Made by a program: the position numbers and the translations under genes. Positions 1-9,180 of a stretch of DNA of 64,000 nucleotides are shown in pieces. The DNA comes from UBA5239 sp031548025 (GTDB lineage: Bacteria > Verrucomicrobiota > Lentisphaeria > Victivallales > Victivallaceae). The stretch covers positions 24,875 through 88,874 of the forward strand of contig JAVBRM010000072.1 in assembly GCA_031548025.1 (NCBI GenBank), written 5' to 3'. Each line of letters opens with the position of its first letter. Positions within the stretch are counted from its first letter, which is position 1. Below the pieces are notes generated by a model. That model saw only the letters and a list, made by a program, of their open reading frames with translations. It did no database searches and was not told the origin of the DNA.

Positions 1-827
1 AGCAACACGTCCAACCCGACATCCCGGCAGCACCGGAGAGCATCCGCCATATTGGTCGGACCATTATCGTGAAATGTCTCCCGGAATTTGCATTTATTAC
101 CCTCAATGTCCCGAAAGTGAATGAACGCGATCCGGTCTTTGAACTCCGGCAGCAGGGAATAAATATCCTCCCCCATGGCTTTGAACGACGCCAGGCAGAA
201 CGTTATGCAGTGAGAGGGCGAATCTGACAGCGCCATGACCCTGCGGTATGCCCCGGCGGAGGTCAGAATCCGGCTGTATCCCTTTAATGGGGAAACCGGC
301 GGATCATCGGGATGCAGTCCCATTCGGACGCCGGATTTTTCCGCCACCGGCAATACGGCATTCAGAAAATATTCATAATTCCGCCAAACCTCATCCTCCG
401 TGATTTTCAAGGGTTCGTTCCTGACATCGTCAAGGTCGAATCCGGACGTCAAGGCGCCGCCGCGCTCCGGCAGGTCTACCCGAGTCCGGTACCAGCCGAC
501 CCCCACCATGAAATTATAACACAGCAGGGGGATTTCCAACCGTCCCATATTTTCAAGCATCCGCTGATATTTCTCGATATCCTCATCGCGCCCGGGCAAC
601 CCCATCTTGATCCGGTTCATGTCAAACTGATCTCCCTCCAACGCATGGAGTTGGAAACCGTAATCGGTGAACCGTGAATGCACCTGCCGCAGCGAATCGA
701 AATCCCACGGCGGCAGAAGTCCGCTCAATTCCGGCGCGGCTTTGGTCACCGCATACCTGATTCCGGCCTGCAAGGCCAATTGCCACTTAATATCCGGCTT
801 CACCGGAAGCATCAATCCAAGTTTCAT
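1..827 (-). CDS. uxuA: Mannonate dehydratase, C-terminus cut by window edge
   Basis: The protein converts D-mannonate to 2-keto-3-deoxygluconate in cytoplasmic hexuronate catabolism. Reading leftwards from the ATG at 827, the product opens MKLGLMLPVKPDIKWQLA and keeps UxuA family signatures: a CYNFM segment, the GLHPDDPP metal-site motif and the FIHFRDIEGNKCKFRETFHD block. About 275 codons are visible; the family is usually 350-400 residues, so the C-terminus lies outside the window. It sits 77 nt downstream of an IclR-type regulator on the same strand, which suggests that IclR controls uronate breakdown. No signal peptide is seen. The family call is secure; the substrate is inferred from the family. 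Confidence 0.9.
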   Translation of the reverse strand, partial: MKLGLMLPVKPDIKWQLALQAGIRYAVTKAAPELSGLLPPWDFDSLRQVHSRFTDYGFQLHALEGDQFDMNRIKMGLPGRDEDIEKYQRMLENMGRLEIPLLCYNFMVGVGWYRTRVDLPERGGALTSGFDLDDVRNEPLKITEDEVWRNYEYFLNAVLPVAEKSGVRMGLHPDDPPVSPLKGYSRILTSAGAYRRVMALSDSPSHCITFCLASFKAMGEDIYSLLPEFKDRIAFIHFRDIEGNKCKFRETFHDNGPTNMADALRCCRDVGLDVL

Positions 828-904
828 ACTTATCTCTTTATTTATATTACTGTAGCTACGAACAGTTCAATCAGGATGAAATATTTTCTCACTTGGAGCT
901 CACC

Positions 905-1666
905 TTAATTCATCGTGTCGCTGCAAAATTCGGCGGTTTTGGACATTTCTTTTGCGAGTGGGTTCCAGTCTTCCTTTTTCAGGCCGCCGGGCGTGCTTAA
1001 CAGGGTTATCGCCCCGGCGATCTGATTCTGATCGTTGAATACCGGCACTGATAACGCATCCACGTGCCATTTGTACTGCGGATCGCTCGAAGCCGAGTTG
1101 AAGACATATCCCGTTTCCTTGAAGTCTTCGATTTTTTCTTTCAACTTCTGCAACCGGGCTTCTGTGTCGATTTTTTCTTTCAGGCCCTTGACCAGTTTTG
1201 AGAGTTCGGAGTCATTCATTTCAGAGGTCAGAATCACCCCCACCGAACCGCCGGTAACCAAATGGTCACGGGAACCGATCGAGGTCGTCAATGCGATATC
1301 CCAGGGGGCTTTGGCGCACAGTACGTTGACTTGTTCGTCACCGTCGCGCACGGAGAGTTTGACGGAAAATCCGACTTTTTTGGCCAGATGTTCCAGAATC
1401 GGCTGGAGGACTTTGTAACGCTCAAGCTGAAAAGAGACCTTACGCGCAATCGGCAATATACCGGTGGAAATATCATAATGATTGCCATTCACCTTGACCA
1501 GCCAGTTGTATTCGACCATGGTGGAAATGATCCGGTAGCAGGTGGCCTGTGGAATTTGCAAGGCGTTTTTGATTTCCGACTGACTTACTCTGCCCGGATG
1601 GGCTCCGATATATTCGAGCACTTGAATTGCTTTTTCCAGAACCGGTATCGTATTGAGATTTTCCAT
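905..1666 (-). CDS. IclR-family transcriptional regulator
   Basis: A 253-residue cytoplasmic DNA-binding regulator. The N-terminal winged helix-turn-helix covers roughly residues 8-65 (SQSEIKNALQIPQATCYRII is the recognition region), and the IclR effector-binding domain fills residues 80-250. Length matches the family (about 250). It lies just upstream of uxuA on the same strand. It has its own near-consensus promoter (1706-1733), and an 11-bp direct repeat overlaps the -10, which suggests autoregulation. IclR relatives such as KdgR often govern uronate catabolism, which fits the neighbour; the actual inducer is unknown. Confidence 0.92.
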   Translation of the reverse strand: MENLNTIPVLEKAIQVLEYIGAHPGRVSQSEIKNALQIPQATCYRIISTMVEYNWLVKVNGNHYDISTGILPIARKVSFQLERYKVLQPILEHLAKKVGFSVKLSVRDGDEQVNVLCAKAPWDIALTTSIGSRDHLVTGGSVGVILTSEMNDSELSKLVKGLKEKIDTEARLQKLKEKIEDFKETGYVFNSASSDPQYKWHVDALSVPVFNDQNQIAGAITLLSTPGGLKKEDWNPLAKEMSKTAEFCSDTMN

Positions 1667-1705
1667 TTTATTCTCATTTGAATAATTATTTTTCCTTAAT
1701 GAATA

Positions 1706-1733
1706 ATTATACTATCAAAATGAAAATTGTCAA
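1706..1733 (-). promoter_or_regulatory. Sigma-70 promoter of the IclR gene
   Basis: On the minus strand TTGACA (1728-1733), a 16-bp spacer and TATAAT (1706-1711), both perfect consensus hexamers, lie about 40 bp before the IclR start. TGAATAATTAT occurs twice, at 1700-1710 (overlapping the -10) and at 1679-1689, 21 bp apart on one face of the helix. The repeats are a candidate regulator site. Confidence 0.7.
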
Positions 1734-1793
1734 TAACCGGATTCAAAAAATACGGCTTTTTGTCCTTTCGGTCTTTTCCGTCTTTTTGAAGTC

Positions 1794-4733
1794 TTACCGG
1801 ACGGGAGTATCCAGGCGATAGATGACGGTCTCTCCGTGACGCATGTCGAGGATGATCCGGTCGGTCGATGGGATAATGGTTCCGTCGGCGAGGTTGGTCA
1901 ATTGTTTCTTGTCCGGGAGGCGAATCTCTTTTTTTCCTTTGCCGTTCGCGTGGATCATCAGGAAACCGGCGTTGGCGCGGACCACGTCGCCGGAGTAATT
2001 CCAGATATGGACTCCGGCGAGTTCCGCCGCGCCGCGCAGTAGTCCGGCGGTCGGGCGTGTAAGGCTGTAAATGCTGTTTCCGCTCCATGGTCCTACCATT
2101 TCCGCCAAAGTGGTGAACTCGCCGAGTTTGCCGTGGATTTTGGCTTCCGGGGAAGTGACGCTGAATCCGGGATCGAATGAATAGAGTTCGGGATCGGGTT
2201 TCTGGTATTTGGTCAACGGGCCGGAACCGGAGGTGATCAGGCGGGCTTTATTGAGCGGCCGCTGCAATTGGAATTGGAAACCGGTCAGGCGGTTCATCAA
2301 GTCGAGACTGTAGCCGCCATAGGTAATGAATCCGGGGGCGTAAAACCAGATCGCGGAAGCTTGGTTGCGGGCGAGTTTGGCGTGGATTTTCTGAATCACC
2401 TCGCGTTCATTCATCCCGAGGTGCCAGAGATTGGCAAAGATGTAGAGTTTGTAATCCGGCATATCTTTCTCGAAAAGATCGCTGTATAAATAAGTGTCGA
2501 ACGGAAACCCCGCATGTCCGCATTCCGCTTTGGCCTGGCGGACGTAATCATGATGCTGTTTTTTCGCGTCGTTGACGAACATCATACTGGTTTCATCCAC
2601 GATCAGGGCGACTTCGGCGACAGATTGGCGCGGCTGGTTGAGCAGCGATTTTTCGAGACGGGCCATTTGCGCAAACTGTTCCATGAGTTTCTCGTGATGA
2701 AACGTGGCGGCTCCTTCCAGCAGCAGCCATTGGAGTCCGACGCCCTGAGTCAGCGAATTGCCGAAACTGCGCCAGTGAACATCCAGCGTTTCTTCCAGCG
2801 TGGGGGTGCGGTAGACATTGTTGTTGACGGCGAAACAGGTGCGCATATCCGCTTCATCGAAATAAAACTTCCCATGAAGCCGGAGCGAAGCTGTATAACC
2901 GCAGAGATAATCCCCCTCCTGCCCGGCGCGACGGCGATCATAACTGGTAGGGCCAATTAAAAAATCCACGTTCGGATCGCGCAAGACCCGCGACAGGGCG
3001 TGAAATCCCTGGTTCTCCAGCTCCGTATGCCAGAGGGTATAGCCATAGAAAAATCCAACCAGCTTCGGAACCTTCATCACCTGCTTGGCCCCGGCCGCAA
3101 ACATGGAAATACAATCGGCGACGGTATCGTTGGCAAACGTCCGGTAATCGATGACAGCGCGTGCCTTCGGCCAATAGCGGAAAAATCCGTATTCGGAGAT
3201 TTTCGAGCGCTGTTCCGGGGTGGGGATTTCCGCGTTTTCGAAAGTCACGGTTTCATTATTCCAGGCGCGACGAAGGGCCGCTTCGGTCCGGTAGTGTTTG
3301 CGCAGATATTCCCTGAACGCCGCCCGGTTCACCTCCGAATAATCGACCAGCCCTTTGTTGCTGCCCCACCAGTACCACTCGCTCGCCCGCCCACCGGCCA
3401 GCAGATACGCCGCGACATGATGTGCGTAGGGTGAATTCTCGATATGCCGGATCGCCGCCTGCATGGTGTCCATGGCGTCACGCCGCCATACCGCGCTGTT
3501 GAATGACGGTTGATCCCGGTCGCTTTGCCCGTCGATGGTGCGTCCGGCTTGGTTCTTATGAAGTTTTGTCCACCACAGCGGCATATCCAGCTTGAGCCTG
3601 ATCATCAGCCGGGCTTGCGGATTGGCCTTGACGGCGGCTTCGAACGCGGCATCCAGTTTGCCGAAATCATATTTTCCCGGTTCGATATACCAATCATATA
3701 TGCCATTTTTCCAAATGGTCCGCCCCTGAATCATGAGGCCCTGCCACGGCATTCCGGCAGCAGCAAAATCGCGCATACTGGCTTGCTCCTTATCGTTCGT
3801 GTCGCGCGAACTCTGCGCCGCGGTCATGCTGGAGACAACCTCGCCGTTATGCCAAATCGCCGGGGCTCCATTGTGCATGACAACCTTGAACTCCGAGTTG
3901 GCTTCCCGAAGCGGAGCCGGTATATTCTGTTCGAAACGTTCCGTTATCGCCAATTTATTGCCGAAATCCGGGCTGTAATCCGCCAGCAGAACCGCCCGGC
4001 GGCTGGGAACTTCGATCCGACCGTCCGGATATGAACTTTTGTCTTTCCGATAACACTCGGCAATTTCATCCGAGGTCAACGCGGTATTGAAAAAGGCAAC
4101 CCGGCCGATGTAGCCGTTGAAAAACGCCGTCGAACCGCCGCCATCCCCCTGCCCGCAGCCGATTTGCACCGGATCGGCAGTCCATGGAATACGCTGAGTG
4201 CGGCTCGTCCCCTCCGCCGCGATTTTTCCGTTGACATAAGTGGTAATGCGGCCCTGGTCGAAAGTCGCCGCGATATGATTCCACTGAAACTGAATCGCCT
4301 GGACGCATTCCGACAGCTTAACGAGTTTCGTTCCGTACTTCCCCGTCCTCAAGTCGTCGTGGTAACGCAAAATTCCTTCCCAGATTTTGCTCTCCGGATT
4401 GATCAGTGAAAAATTCGGAACCTGATCATAAAGCTGGAAGGAAAAATTCACATTTCTGACCCGGTCGCCCTTGAAAACGATCCCGCGGTAACCGTTATTT
4501 TTGATCCATGCGAAACCTCCCTCCACGGGCGCCCCGGGAACCACCCAGGCCGTGACCGTGAATTTACCGGCGTCGAACTTCTCCGCGGGAAATTGCAATT
4601 CCGGCAGATTTTCCGGAATATCTCCCGCCAGATACGGCTTGCCGCCCGCGGGCAGGAACTCAAATACAGGCTCTGCGGCCAAGCCGGAAAATAACGAACA
4701 AAGCAACAACAACATCATCAAAATTTTCATCAT
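1794..4733 (-). CDS. Secreted LamG + GH42-like glycoside hydrolase
   Basis: A 979-residue exported enzyme with a hydrophobic N-terminal signal (MMKILMMLLLLCSLFSGLAA). Residues about 20-230 form a LamG/concanavalin-like sugar-binding domain (FTVTAWVV, NHIAATFDQGRITTYVNG, IGRVAFFNTALT). A GH42-like TIM barrel follows: WQGLMIQGRTIWKNG, RLMIRLKLDMPLWW, FREYLRKHYRTEAALRRAWN, and GKFYFDEADMRTCF with an acidic residue in the nucleophile region; ASEWYWWG may carry the acid/base Glu. An earlier ATG at 4748 overlaps the preceding prepilin stop (ATGA), but AAGGTAGAG lies just before 4733, so that start is preferred. It is co-transcribed with the prepilin and LacI genes. Beta-galactosidase-type activity is a family inference; the substrate is unknown. 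Confidence 0.8.
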   Translation of the reverse strand: MMKILMMLLLLCSLFSGLAAEPVFEFLPAGGKPYLAGDIPENLPELQFPAEKFDAGKFTVTAWVVPGAPVEGGFAWIKNNGYRGIVFKGDRVRNVNFSFQLYDQVPNFSLINPESKIWEGILRYHDDLRTGKYGTKLVKLSECVQAIQFQWNHIAATFDQGRITTYVNGKIAAEGTSRTQRIPWTADPVQIGCGQGDGGGSTAFFNGYIGRVAFFNTALTSDEIAECYRKDKSSYPDGRIEVPSRRAVLLADYSPDFGNKLAITERFEQNIPAPLREANSEFKVVMHNGAPAIWHNGEVVSSMTAAQSSRDTNDKEQASMRDFAAAGMPWQGLMIQGRTIWKNGIYDWYIEPGKYDFGKLDAAFEAAVKANPQARLMIRLKLDMPLWWTKLHKNQAGRTIDGQSDRDQPSFNSAVWRRDAMDTMQAAIRHIENSPYAHHVAAYLLAGGRASEWYWWGSNKGLVDYSEVNRAAFREYLRKHYRTEAALRRAWNNETVTFENAEIPTPEQRSKISEYGFFRYWPKARAVIDYRTFANDTVADCISMFAAGAKQVMKVPKLVGFFYGYTLWHTELENQGFHALSRVLRDPNVDFLIGPTSYDRRRAGQEGDYLCGYTASLRLHGKFYFDEADMRTCFAVNNNVYRTPTLEETLDVHWRSFGNSLTQGVGLQWLLLEGAATFHHEKLMEQFAQMARLEKSLLNQPRQSVAEVALIVDETSMMFVNDAKKQHHDYVRQAKAECGHAGFPFDTYLYSDLFEKDMPDYKLYIFANLWHLGMNEREVIQKIHAKLARNQASAIWFYAPGFITYGGYSLDLMNRLTGFQFQLQRPLNKARLITSGSGPLTKYQKPDPELYSFDPGFSVTSPEAKIHGKLGEFTTLAEMVGPWSGNSIYSLTRPTAGLLRGAAELAGVHIWNYSGDVVRANAGFLMIHANGKGKKEIRLPDKKQLTNLADGTIIPSTDRIILDMRHGETVIYRLDTPVR

Positions 4734-4744
4734 AAACTCTACCT

Positions 4745-5503
4745 TCATTTCAAAAACAGACCGAATTTATACCAGTCGGTGGTATTGATTTTACTGGCGG
4801 AACCAGTGTTGACGTGATCCGGCGAACACGGAAAACCATTCTGGGAAATTTCCATAGCGTTCGCCGCGCTCGCATGGCCGTCGCAATAAACGATGTTGCA
4901 GCGGTTGACATTGTGGGCGTCCCAGAACTGACCGGTATTGTTCCTGATATCAATGCGGAAATAGTTATACGGCTTGTCGATGGCGCGCTTCGTATCGGCA
5001 AACATAATGGTGGAGGAAGGGCGTTTCAGTTTTTTGTAAACCAGAAATCCCCTCTGGTCGCTACCGATCCGGTTGTAAAGCCAGGGGCTGACTCCGTCGT
5101 TTTCATAATAAAGCTGTTTGCCATCCAACACATACCCGGGGTTAATTCCATAACAGAAAGTGAGCAGTTTGCTGCTTTCCGCGCTGGTGAAATTGATGTT
5201 GAAATCCGATTTCGTACAGGTATATTTGCGCCAATCCTCCGGTTTGACCAACCCCATGCTGTAGAACCGGTGCATCCACTCGGGAGTTCCCTTCCAGATG
5301 ACATTGTCATAAATCGGCAACGCCGTATCACTGACATCCAGATACGCCTGGCTGATCAGAAACAACTGTTTCTGGTTATTTGTACAACTGATCTGGGTAG
5401 CCTTGTTTCGCGCTTTGCTGAGAGCCGGCAGCAGCATCGCCGCCAATATTGCGATAATCGCAATCACTACCAACAGCTCGATAAGTGTGAAATTTTTTCT
5501 CAT
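4745..5503 (-). CDS. Prepilin-type protein with DGH motif
   Basis: A 252-residue pseudopilin-like protein. Its start MRKNFTLIELLVVIAIIA is a class III prepilin signal with the conserved Glu five residues after the cleavage point, followed by one hydrophobic helix (AAMLLPALSKAR). The C-terminal part carries DAHNVNRCNIVYCDGHAS, a variant (H-X10-DG rather than H-X9-DG) of the processing-associated motif of PVC prepilins. There are no other pilus genes nearby. It lies 25 nt after LacI and immediately before the secreted GH42-like gene. The role is unknown; it may present or export the adjacent hydrolase (inference). Confidence 0.88.
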   Translation of the reverse strand: MRKNFTLIELLVVIAIIAILAAMLLPALSKARNKATQISCTNNQKQLFLISQAYLDVSDTALPIYDNVIWKGTPEWMHRFYSMGLVKPEDWRKYTCTKSDFNINFTSAESSKLLTFCYGINPGYVLDGKQLYYENDGVSPWLYNRIGSDQRGFLVYKKLKRPSSTIMFADTKRAIDKPYNYFRIDIRNNTGQFWDAHNVNRCNIVYCDGHASAANAMEISQNGFPCSPDHVNTGSASKINTTDWYKFGLFLK

Positions 5504-5528
5504 TTTGGAAGCCTCCGTTCTGATTTTA

Positions 5529-6560
5529 TCATTTTTGTGTGTTTTTGACAGTTTCAGGTATTTTCTTCTCCGGCGGCGGCAGAGTGGTTCCCCTTGCTAT
5601 CAATACGGTATCGATTTTCATTGTTTCCGGCGGCGCCTCCGGAGCGGCGATTCTCCTTACCAACAAATCCAAAGCGGCCTTGCCGAATTCCGTCAGATTC
5701 GGGTCGATCGTCGAAATATGCGGCTCATAGCAAGTAGTAAAAACGGAATTATCCTGCCCGATCACCGAAATTCGCCGGGGTATATCCACTCCCATGAGGC
5801 GCGCCTGTTCGCAAAAAGTCAATGCCCACAGATCATTCTGCACCAGTACCGAATCGATCTTTTTCGGCAGAAATTCATTTTTCAGCAATTCACACATCCT
5901 GGCGGCGGCTCCATCTTTGGAAGGAATCGTAAATACAGGAGCATTCTCGCCGAAATGAGCCCGAAAGGCATGTTCGCGGGCCGGAATGGAGTCATGACCC
6001 GAACTCCCGCCGATAATCAAAGCGGTATGCCGGCGCTTTTCTTCGATAAAAAGCCGACGCGCCTCCCGATAAGCCGAACCGATATCATAATAAAGCGAAG
6101 ACATCCCCTCCAACGGCTTCGCCCCAAATACGACAAGTTTGGGATTGCTCCGCAGCTCCTCATGAAAAACGTTCCGATGGCAGAGAATTCCATCCACACA
6201 ATGCTGAAGCAGCATCCGGTAATTATCCAAAATCCGCTCCGGGCTGCTGTCGCACTCCGTGATGAGTAAATGATATCCCATTTGATTGCAACATTTTCTG
6301 AATGCATCAAGCTGCCTCGACCGGACTTCCACATCGCCACTGCCCAGTATGACTCCGATCAACCCGGAAGACTTGCCCTTGAGAACCCGGGCCATGAGAT
6401 TCGGAGTATAGCCGAGGCGGTCGGCAATCTCGAGAATCGTTCCACGCAAGTTGTCGGAAACACGGATGGTTCCCTTTTTTCCAATTCTTTCATTCAGTAC
6501 CGTGGAAACCACCGGTACCGTTACATTAGCCTCTCTGGCAATATCAACAAGCCTGACCAT
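5529..6560 (-). CDS. LacI-family transcriptional regulator
   Basis: A 343-residue regulator. The N-terminal LacI helix-turn-helix (VRLVDIAREANVTVPVVSTV, residues 2-22) and hinge are followed by a periplasmic-binding-protein-like effector domain (GLIGVILGSGD through the PTL-type end). Compared with typical LacI proteins the HTH-hinge has a few extra residues (NERIGKKGTIRVSD). The ATG at 6560 is preferred over a TTG one codon earlier, with AGAGGTGA as ribosome-binding site. It heads the operon LacI-prepilin-GH42 and is divergent from the GH78 gene. A perfect promoter and two direct-repeat operators lie immediately upstream, so autorepression is likely. Confidence 0.92.
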   Translation of the reverse strand: MVRLVDIAREANVTVPVVSTVLNERIGKKGTIRVSDNLRGTILEIADRLGYTPNLMARVLKGKSSGLIGVILGSGDVEVRSRQLDAFRKCCNQMGYHLLITECDSSPERILDNYRMLLQHCVDGILCHRNVFHEELRSNPKLVVFGAKPLEGMSSLYYDIGSAYREARRLFIEEKRRHTALIIGGSSGHDSIPAREHAFRAHFGENAPVFTIPSKDGAAARMCELLKNEFLPKKIDSVLVQNDLWALTFCEQARLMGVDIPRRISVIGQDNSVFTTCYEPHISTIDPNLTEFGKAALDLLVRRIAAPEAPPETMKIDTVLIARGTTLPPPEKKIPETVKNTQK

Positions 6561-6582
6561 CAAAAAATCACCTCTGGCTACA

Positions 6583-6603
6583 GATTAAAGGTTTTATCAC
6601 CAT
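6583..6603. promoter_or_regulatory. Candidate LacI operator, copy 1
   Basis: First of two 21-bp direct repeats (19 of 21 identical) with core GGTTTTATCAC; the second starts 33 bp away, about three helical turns. It lies between the LacI promoter and the LacI start, so it is a plausible autorepression site. Inferred from repetition and position only. Confidence 0.55.
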
Positions 6604-6615
6604 TTACCTCAGCTT

Positions 6616-6636
6616 GATTAATGGTTTTATCACTAT
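6616..6636. promoter_or_regulatory. Candidate LacI operator, copy 2
   Basis: Second copy of the 21-bp repeat with core GGTTTTATCAC. ATTAAT, a self-complementary hexamer, flanks the core on both sides (about 6618-6640). The site covers the predicted transcription start of the LacI promoter just downstream of its -10 box. Confidence 0.55.
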
Positions 6637-6638
6637 TA

Positions 6639-6666
6639 ATTATAACGTCCATTTGCCAAATGTCAA
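6639..6666 (-). promoter_or_regulatory. Consensus promoter of LacI-prepilin-GH42 operon
   Basis: Minus-strand TTGACA (6661-6666), 16-bp spacer and TATAAT (6639-6644), both perfect sigma-70 hexamers. Two operator-like repeats follow directly downstream, so transcription of the whole leftward operon would be blocked by a bound repressor. Confidence 0.75.
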
Positions 6667-6720
6667 GACCCTGATAATTTTTTGGCGCGAAAAAAATAAA
6701 GAGAGCCGCATTTTACAGCT

Positions 6721-6748
6721 TTGACAATTTTCCATTCGGGGCTAATTT
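6721..6748 (+). promoter_or_regulatory. Probable promoter of the GH78 gene
   Basis: TTGACA (6721-6726), 16-bp spacer, TAATTT (6743-6748), leaving a short 5' UTR before the start at 6776. The -35 is perfect and the -10 is weak, as expected for a regulated promoter. Confidence 0.5.
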
Positions 6749-6775
6749 ACTTCAAAACAACTTGAGGGCATGACT

Positions 6776-9142
6776 ATGATAGAATACGCGGCGTGGCTGA
6801 ACGTCATTGGCAATAACAAGGATTCGCATTTCTGTTTCAGGAACGTATTTCAGGTCGATACGGTTCCGCAATCGGCATTCCTGGAAATCTCGGCCGACTC
6901 GACCTTTTCGGTTTGGATCAATGGCCGGCGCTGCCCGATCAGTCAGTTCAGCGATTTTCCGCGGACCCGGACTTTCAGCAAACTTGAAATCGCATCATAT
7001 CTCCAATCCGGCTTAAACTGCGTCGCGGTGGAGGTTCATTATCTCGGGGAAAGTTTTTCCACCTATATTACCGGAACACCTTATCTCAAAGCCGTAATTC
7101 ATACCGTCGGCAATATCCTGACCGCTACCGGGCCGGGCTGGAAAATCATTTCCGATCCCGCTTTCCGTTCCGGGCTGGAATGCAAAATCACCAGTCAATT
7201 GAGTTATGCTTTCCAGTACGACGCGCGCCTGGCCGCCGACTGGCGCAGTGTATCCTTTGACGATTCCGCCTGGGTGAATGCCGAGGCTTATCCGGATGGT
7301 TCCAACTGGGATGAAATGAAGGAGCGCCCGGTTAAGCAACTGAAAGAGCTTTCTTCACCGGCAGTCGCGCTGGTTCAGCATGGATTGCTGTATCGGATTG
7401 AAGAAAAAACGACATTCGCACTGTCATGCCAATCTGACTTGCTGCGTCCGCTCCGCCATGATGAAGCATTTTCGCAATTCCCGAAGTTCAAGCAATTGGA
7501 GGCTTATTCGCGTACCCGCGTTTCTCTGCTCCCGGATGGTTCCACCGGCGTTACCTTCAAAGCCCTGCCGGACAATGAACCTGTAAACGGTTATTACCTG
7601 ATCGCCGACCTGGGCCGGGAAACTGTCGGCTGGCTTGAACTCGATATCACCGCGCCTGCCGGAACAGTCATCGACATCGCTCACGGCGAACATCTGGACG
7701 ACGGCCGCTGCCGCGCCGCCATCGGCAACCGGAATTTCGCCGACCGCTATATCTGCCGCGAAGGACGCAATCAATTCCGCTACTATCACCGCCGCCTCGG
7801 CGCGAGATACATCGAGCTTCACATCACCAATATTACCGGAGAGGTCAAGGTGCATTACGCCGGTTTGCTGCCGCTCGAACTGCCGCTGCCGGAAAGCGCC
7901 GTATTCCACTGCGAAGACGACCTCCTGAACCGGATCAACGAAGTCGCCTCCGACACTCTGAAGCTCTGTATGCACGAACATTACGAAGATTGCCCGTGGC
8001 GCGAACAAGCGCTCTATGCGTTCGACTCCCGTAATCAAATGATGTACGGATATTATCTGTGGGGCAATTATAAGTTTGCGGCGGCGTCACTGGATTTACT
8101 GGCGCAGTCTTATCGCGGCGACGGCTATTTGTGCTTGACCGCGCCGGGGGCTTTTGGCAAAACCATTCCTTCATTTACCCTGGTCTGGATCTCGGCGCTC
8201 CGCGAACAGTGGCTTTACAGCGGTTCCGACCAGCTTTTCCGGCGTCATGCCGGGTTGATCGATGAAATCATCGACTACGCACTGGAACGCCGCGACCAGG
8301 CTTCCGGCCTTTATCACTCCGCCCCCGAAAACACTTGGAATTTCTTCGAATGGCGCGGCCAGTTGGATAAAGTCGATTCAGCCCCGAACTCACTGTACAA
8401 TATATTCCTGTACGAAGCCTTGACCTCAGCGGCTCTGATGCAACACTGGGCCGCCAACCCGGTACGGGCCGAAAAACTGGAACAAGTCGCGACGGAACTC
8501 GGCAAGAACATCGAACAAACCTTTTACGATTCCGCTTCGGGCTGTTACTCGCTGTACCCGAATCACCCCGGCGACGATCTCTATGAATTGGTTCAAGCGG
8601 TAATGCTCTACAACCGTCTGGTTCCCGCCGACAAAATCGATCAGGTGGTCGACGCCATCGCCGGGCAAAAACTCATCAGCCTGACTTACAGTTCGTTATT
8701 CTATCTGGTCAATGGTCTGATGCAAGCCAACGCCACCGGGCGTGACTATTTGAACGCCTTTTTGCGCAAGCAATTTGCTTTGCCGCTTTTGAACAGAGCC
8801 ACGTCGCTCTGGGAAACGCCATACGCTGGGGATGACTTCTATTTTGCCGGCAGCCTCTGTCATGCCTGGAGCAGTGTCACGCCGTATTACAGCGGCAGTT
8901 GTTTGCTGGGGATCACCCCGCTGGAACCGGGATTCAAGACCTTTATGCTGAAGATTCATCCGGGTCACCTGACCCATGCTTCGGGCTCGGTTCCCACACC
9001 TTACGGCGACATCAGGGTATCCTGGGTCCTGAACGCGGAACAACGTTTGGAAGTCAGCGTCGAGTATCCATCCGAGATCACGATGAATTATTCCGATTTC
9101 CCGAAATACCCGGTTCACGACCTGATCCCGTCAATAAGATAA
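6776..9142 (+). CDS. GH78-like alpha-L-rhamnosidase
   Basis: A 788-residue enzyme that probably removes terminal L-rhamnose from glycans. Typical family-78 layout: N-terminal beta-sandwich with SVWINGRRCP and SGLNCVAVEVHY, a DLGRETVGWLELDI jelly-roll segment, then the (alpha/alpha)6 catalytic domain with HEHYEDCPWREQALYAFDSR (the catalytic acidic region of the family), and a C-terminal cap GITPLEPGFKTF. There is no signal peptide, so it acts in the cytoplasm on imported oligosaccharides. GAGGG at 6764-6768 is 7 nt from the ATG at 6776 but only 1 nt from the ATG at 6770, so 6776 is chosen. Divergent from the LacI operon, so it may be co-regulated. Confidence 0.85.
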   Translation: MIEYAAWLNVIGNNKDSHFCFRNVFQVDTVPQSAFLEISADSTFSVWINGRRCPISQFSDFPRTRTFSKLEIASYLQSGLNCVAVEVHYLGESFSTYITGTPYLKAVIHTVGNILTATGPGWKIISDPAFRSGLECKITSQLSYAFQYDARLAADWRSVSFDDSAWVNAEAYPDGSNWDEMKERPVKQLKELSSPAVALVQHGLLYRIEEKTTFALSCQSDLLRPLRHDEAFSQFPKFKQLEAYSRTRVSLLPDGSTGVTFKALPDNEPVNGYYLIADLGRETVGWLELDITAPAGTVIDIAHGEHLDDGRCRAAIGNRNFADRYICREGRNQFRYYHRRLGARYIELHITNITGEVKVHYAGLLPLELPLPESAVFHCEDDLLNRINEVASDTLKLCMHEHYEDCPWREQALYAFDSRNQMMYGYYLWGNYKFAAASLDLLAQSYRGDGYLCLTAPGAFGKTIPSFTLVWISALREQWLYSGSDQLFRRHAGLIDEIIDYALERRDQASGLYHSAPENTWNFFEWRGQLDKVDSAPNSLYNIFLYEALTSAALMQHWAANPVRAEKLEQVATELGKNIEQTFYDSASGCYSLYPNHPGDDLYELVQAVMLYNRLVPADKIDQVVDAIAGQKLISLTYSSLFYLVNGLMQANATGRDYLNAFLRKQFALPLLNRATSLWETPYAGDDFYFAGSLCHAWSSVTPYYSGSCLLGITPLEPGFKTFMLKIHPGHLTHASGSVPTPYGDIRVSWVLNAEQRLEVSVEYPSEITMNYSDFPKYPVHDLIPSIR

Positions 9143-9146
9143 CGTG

Positions 9147-9175
9147 AAAAGGGAATGCCCCGCGCATTCCCTTTT
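9147..9175. terminator. Bidirectional intrinsic terminator
   Basis: A perfect 12-bp stem (9147-9158 with 9164-9175) and 5-nt loop, with A-rich and T-rich flanks on the two sides. It lies between the convergent GH78 and Ca2+-ATPase genes and can end both transcripts. Confidence 0.85.
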
Positions 9176-9180
9176 TATTT

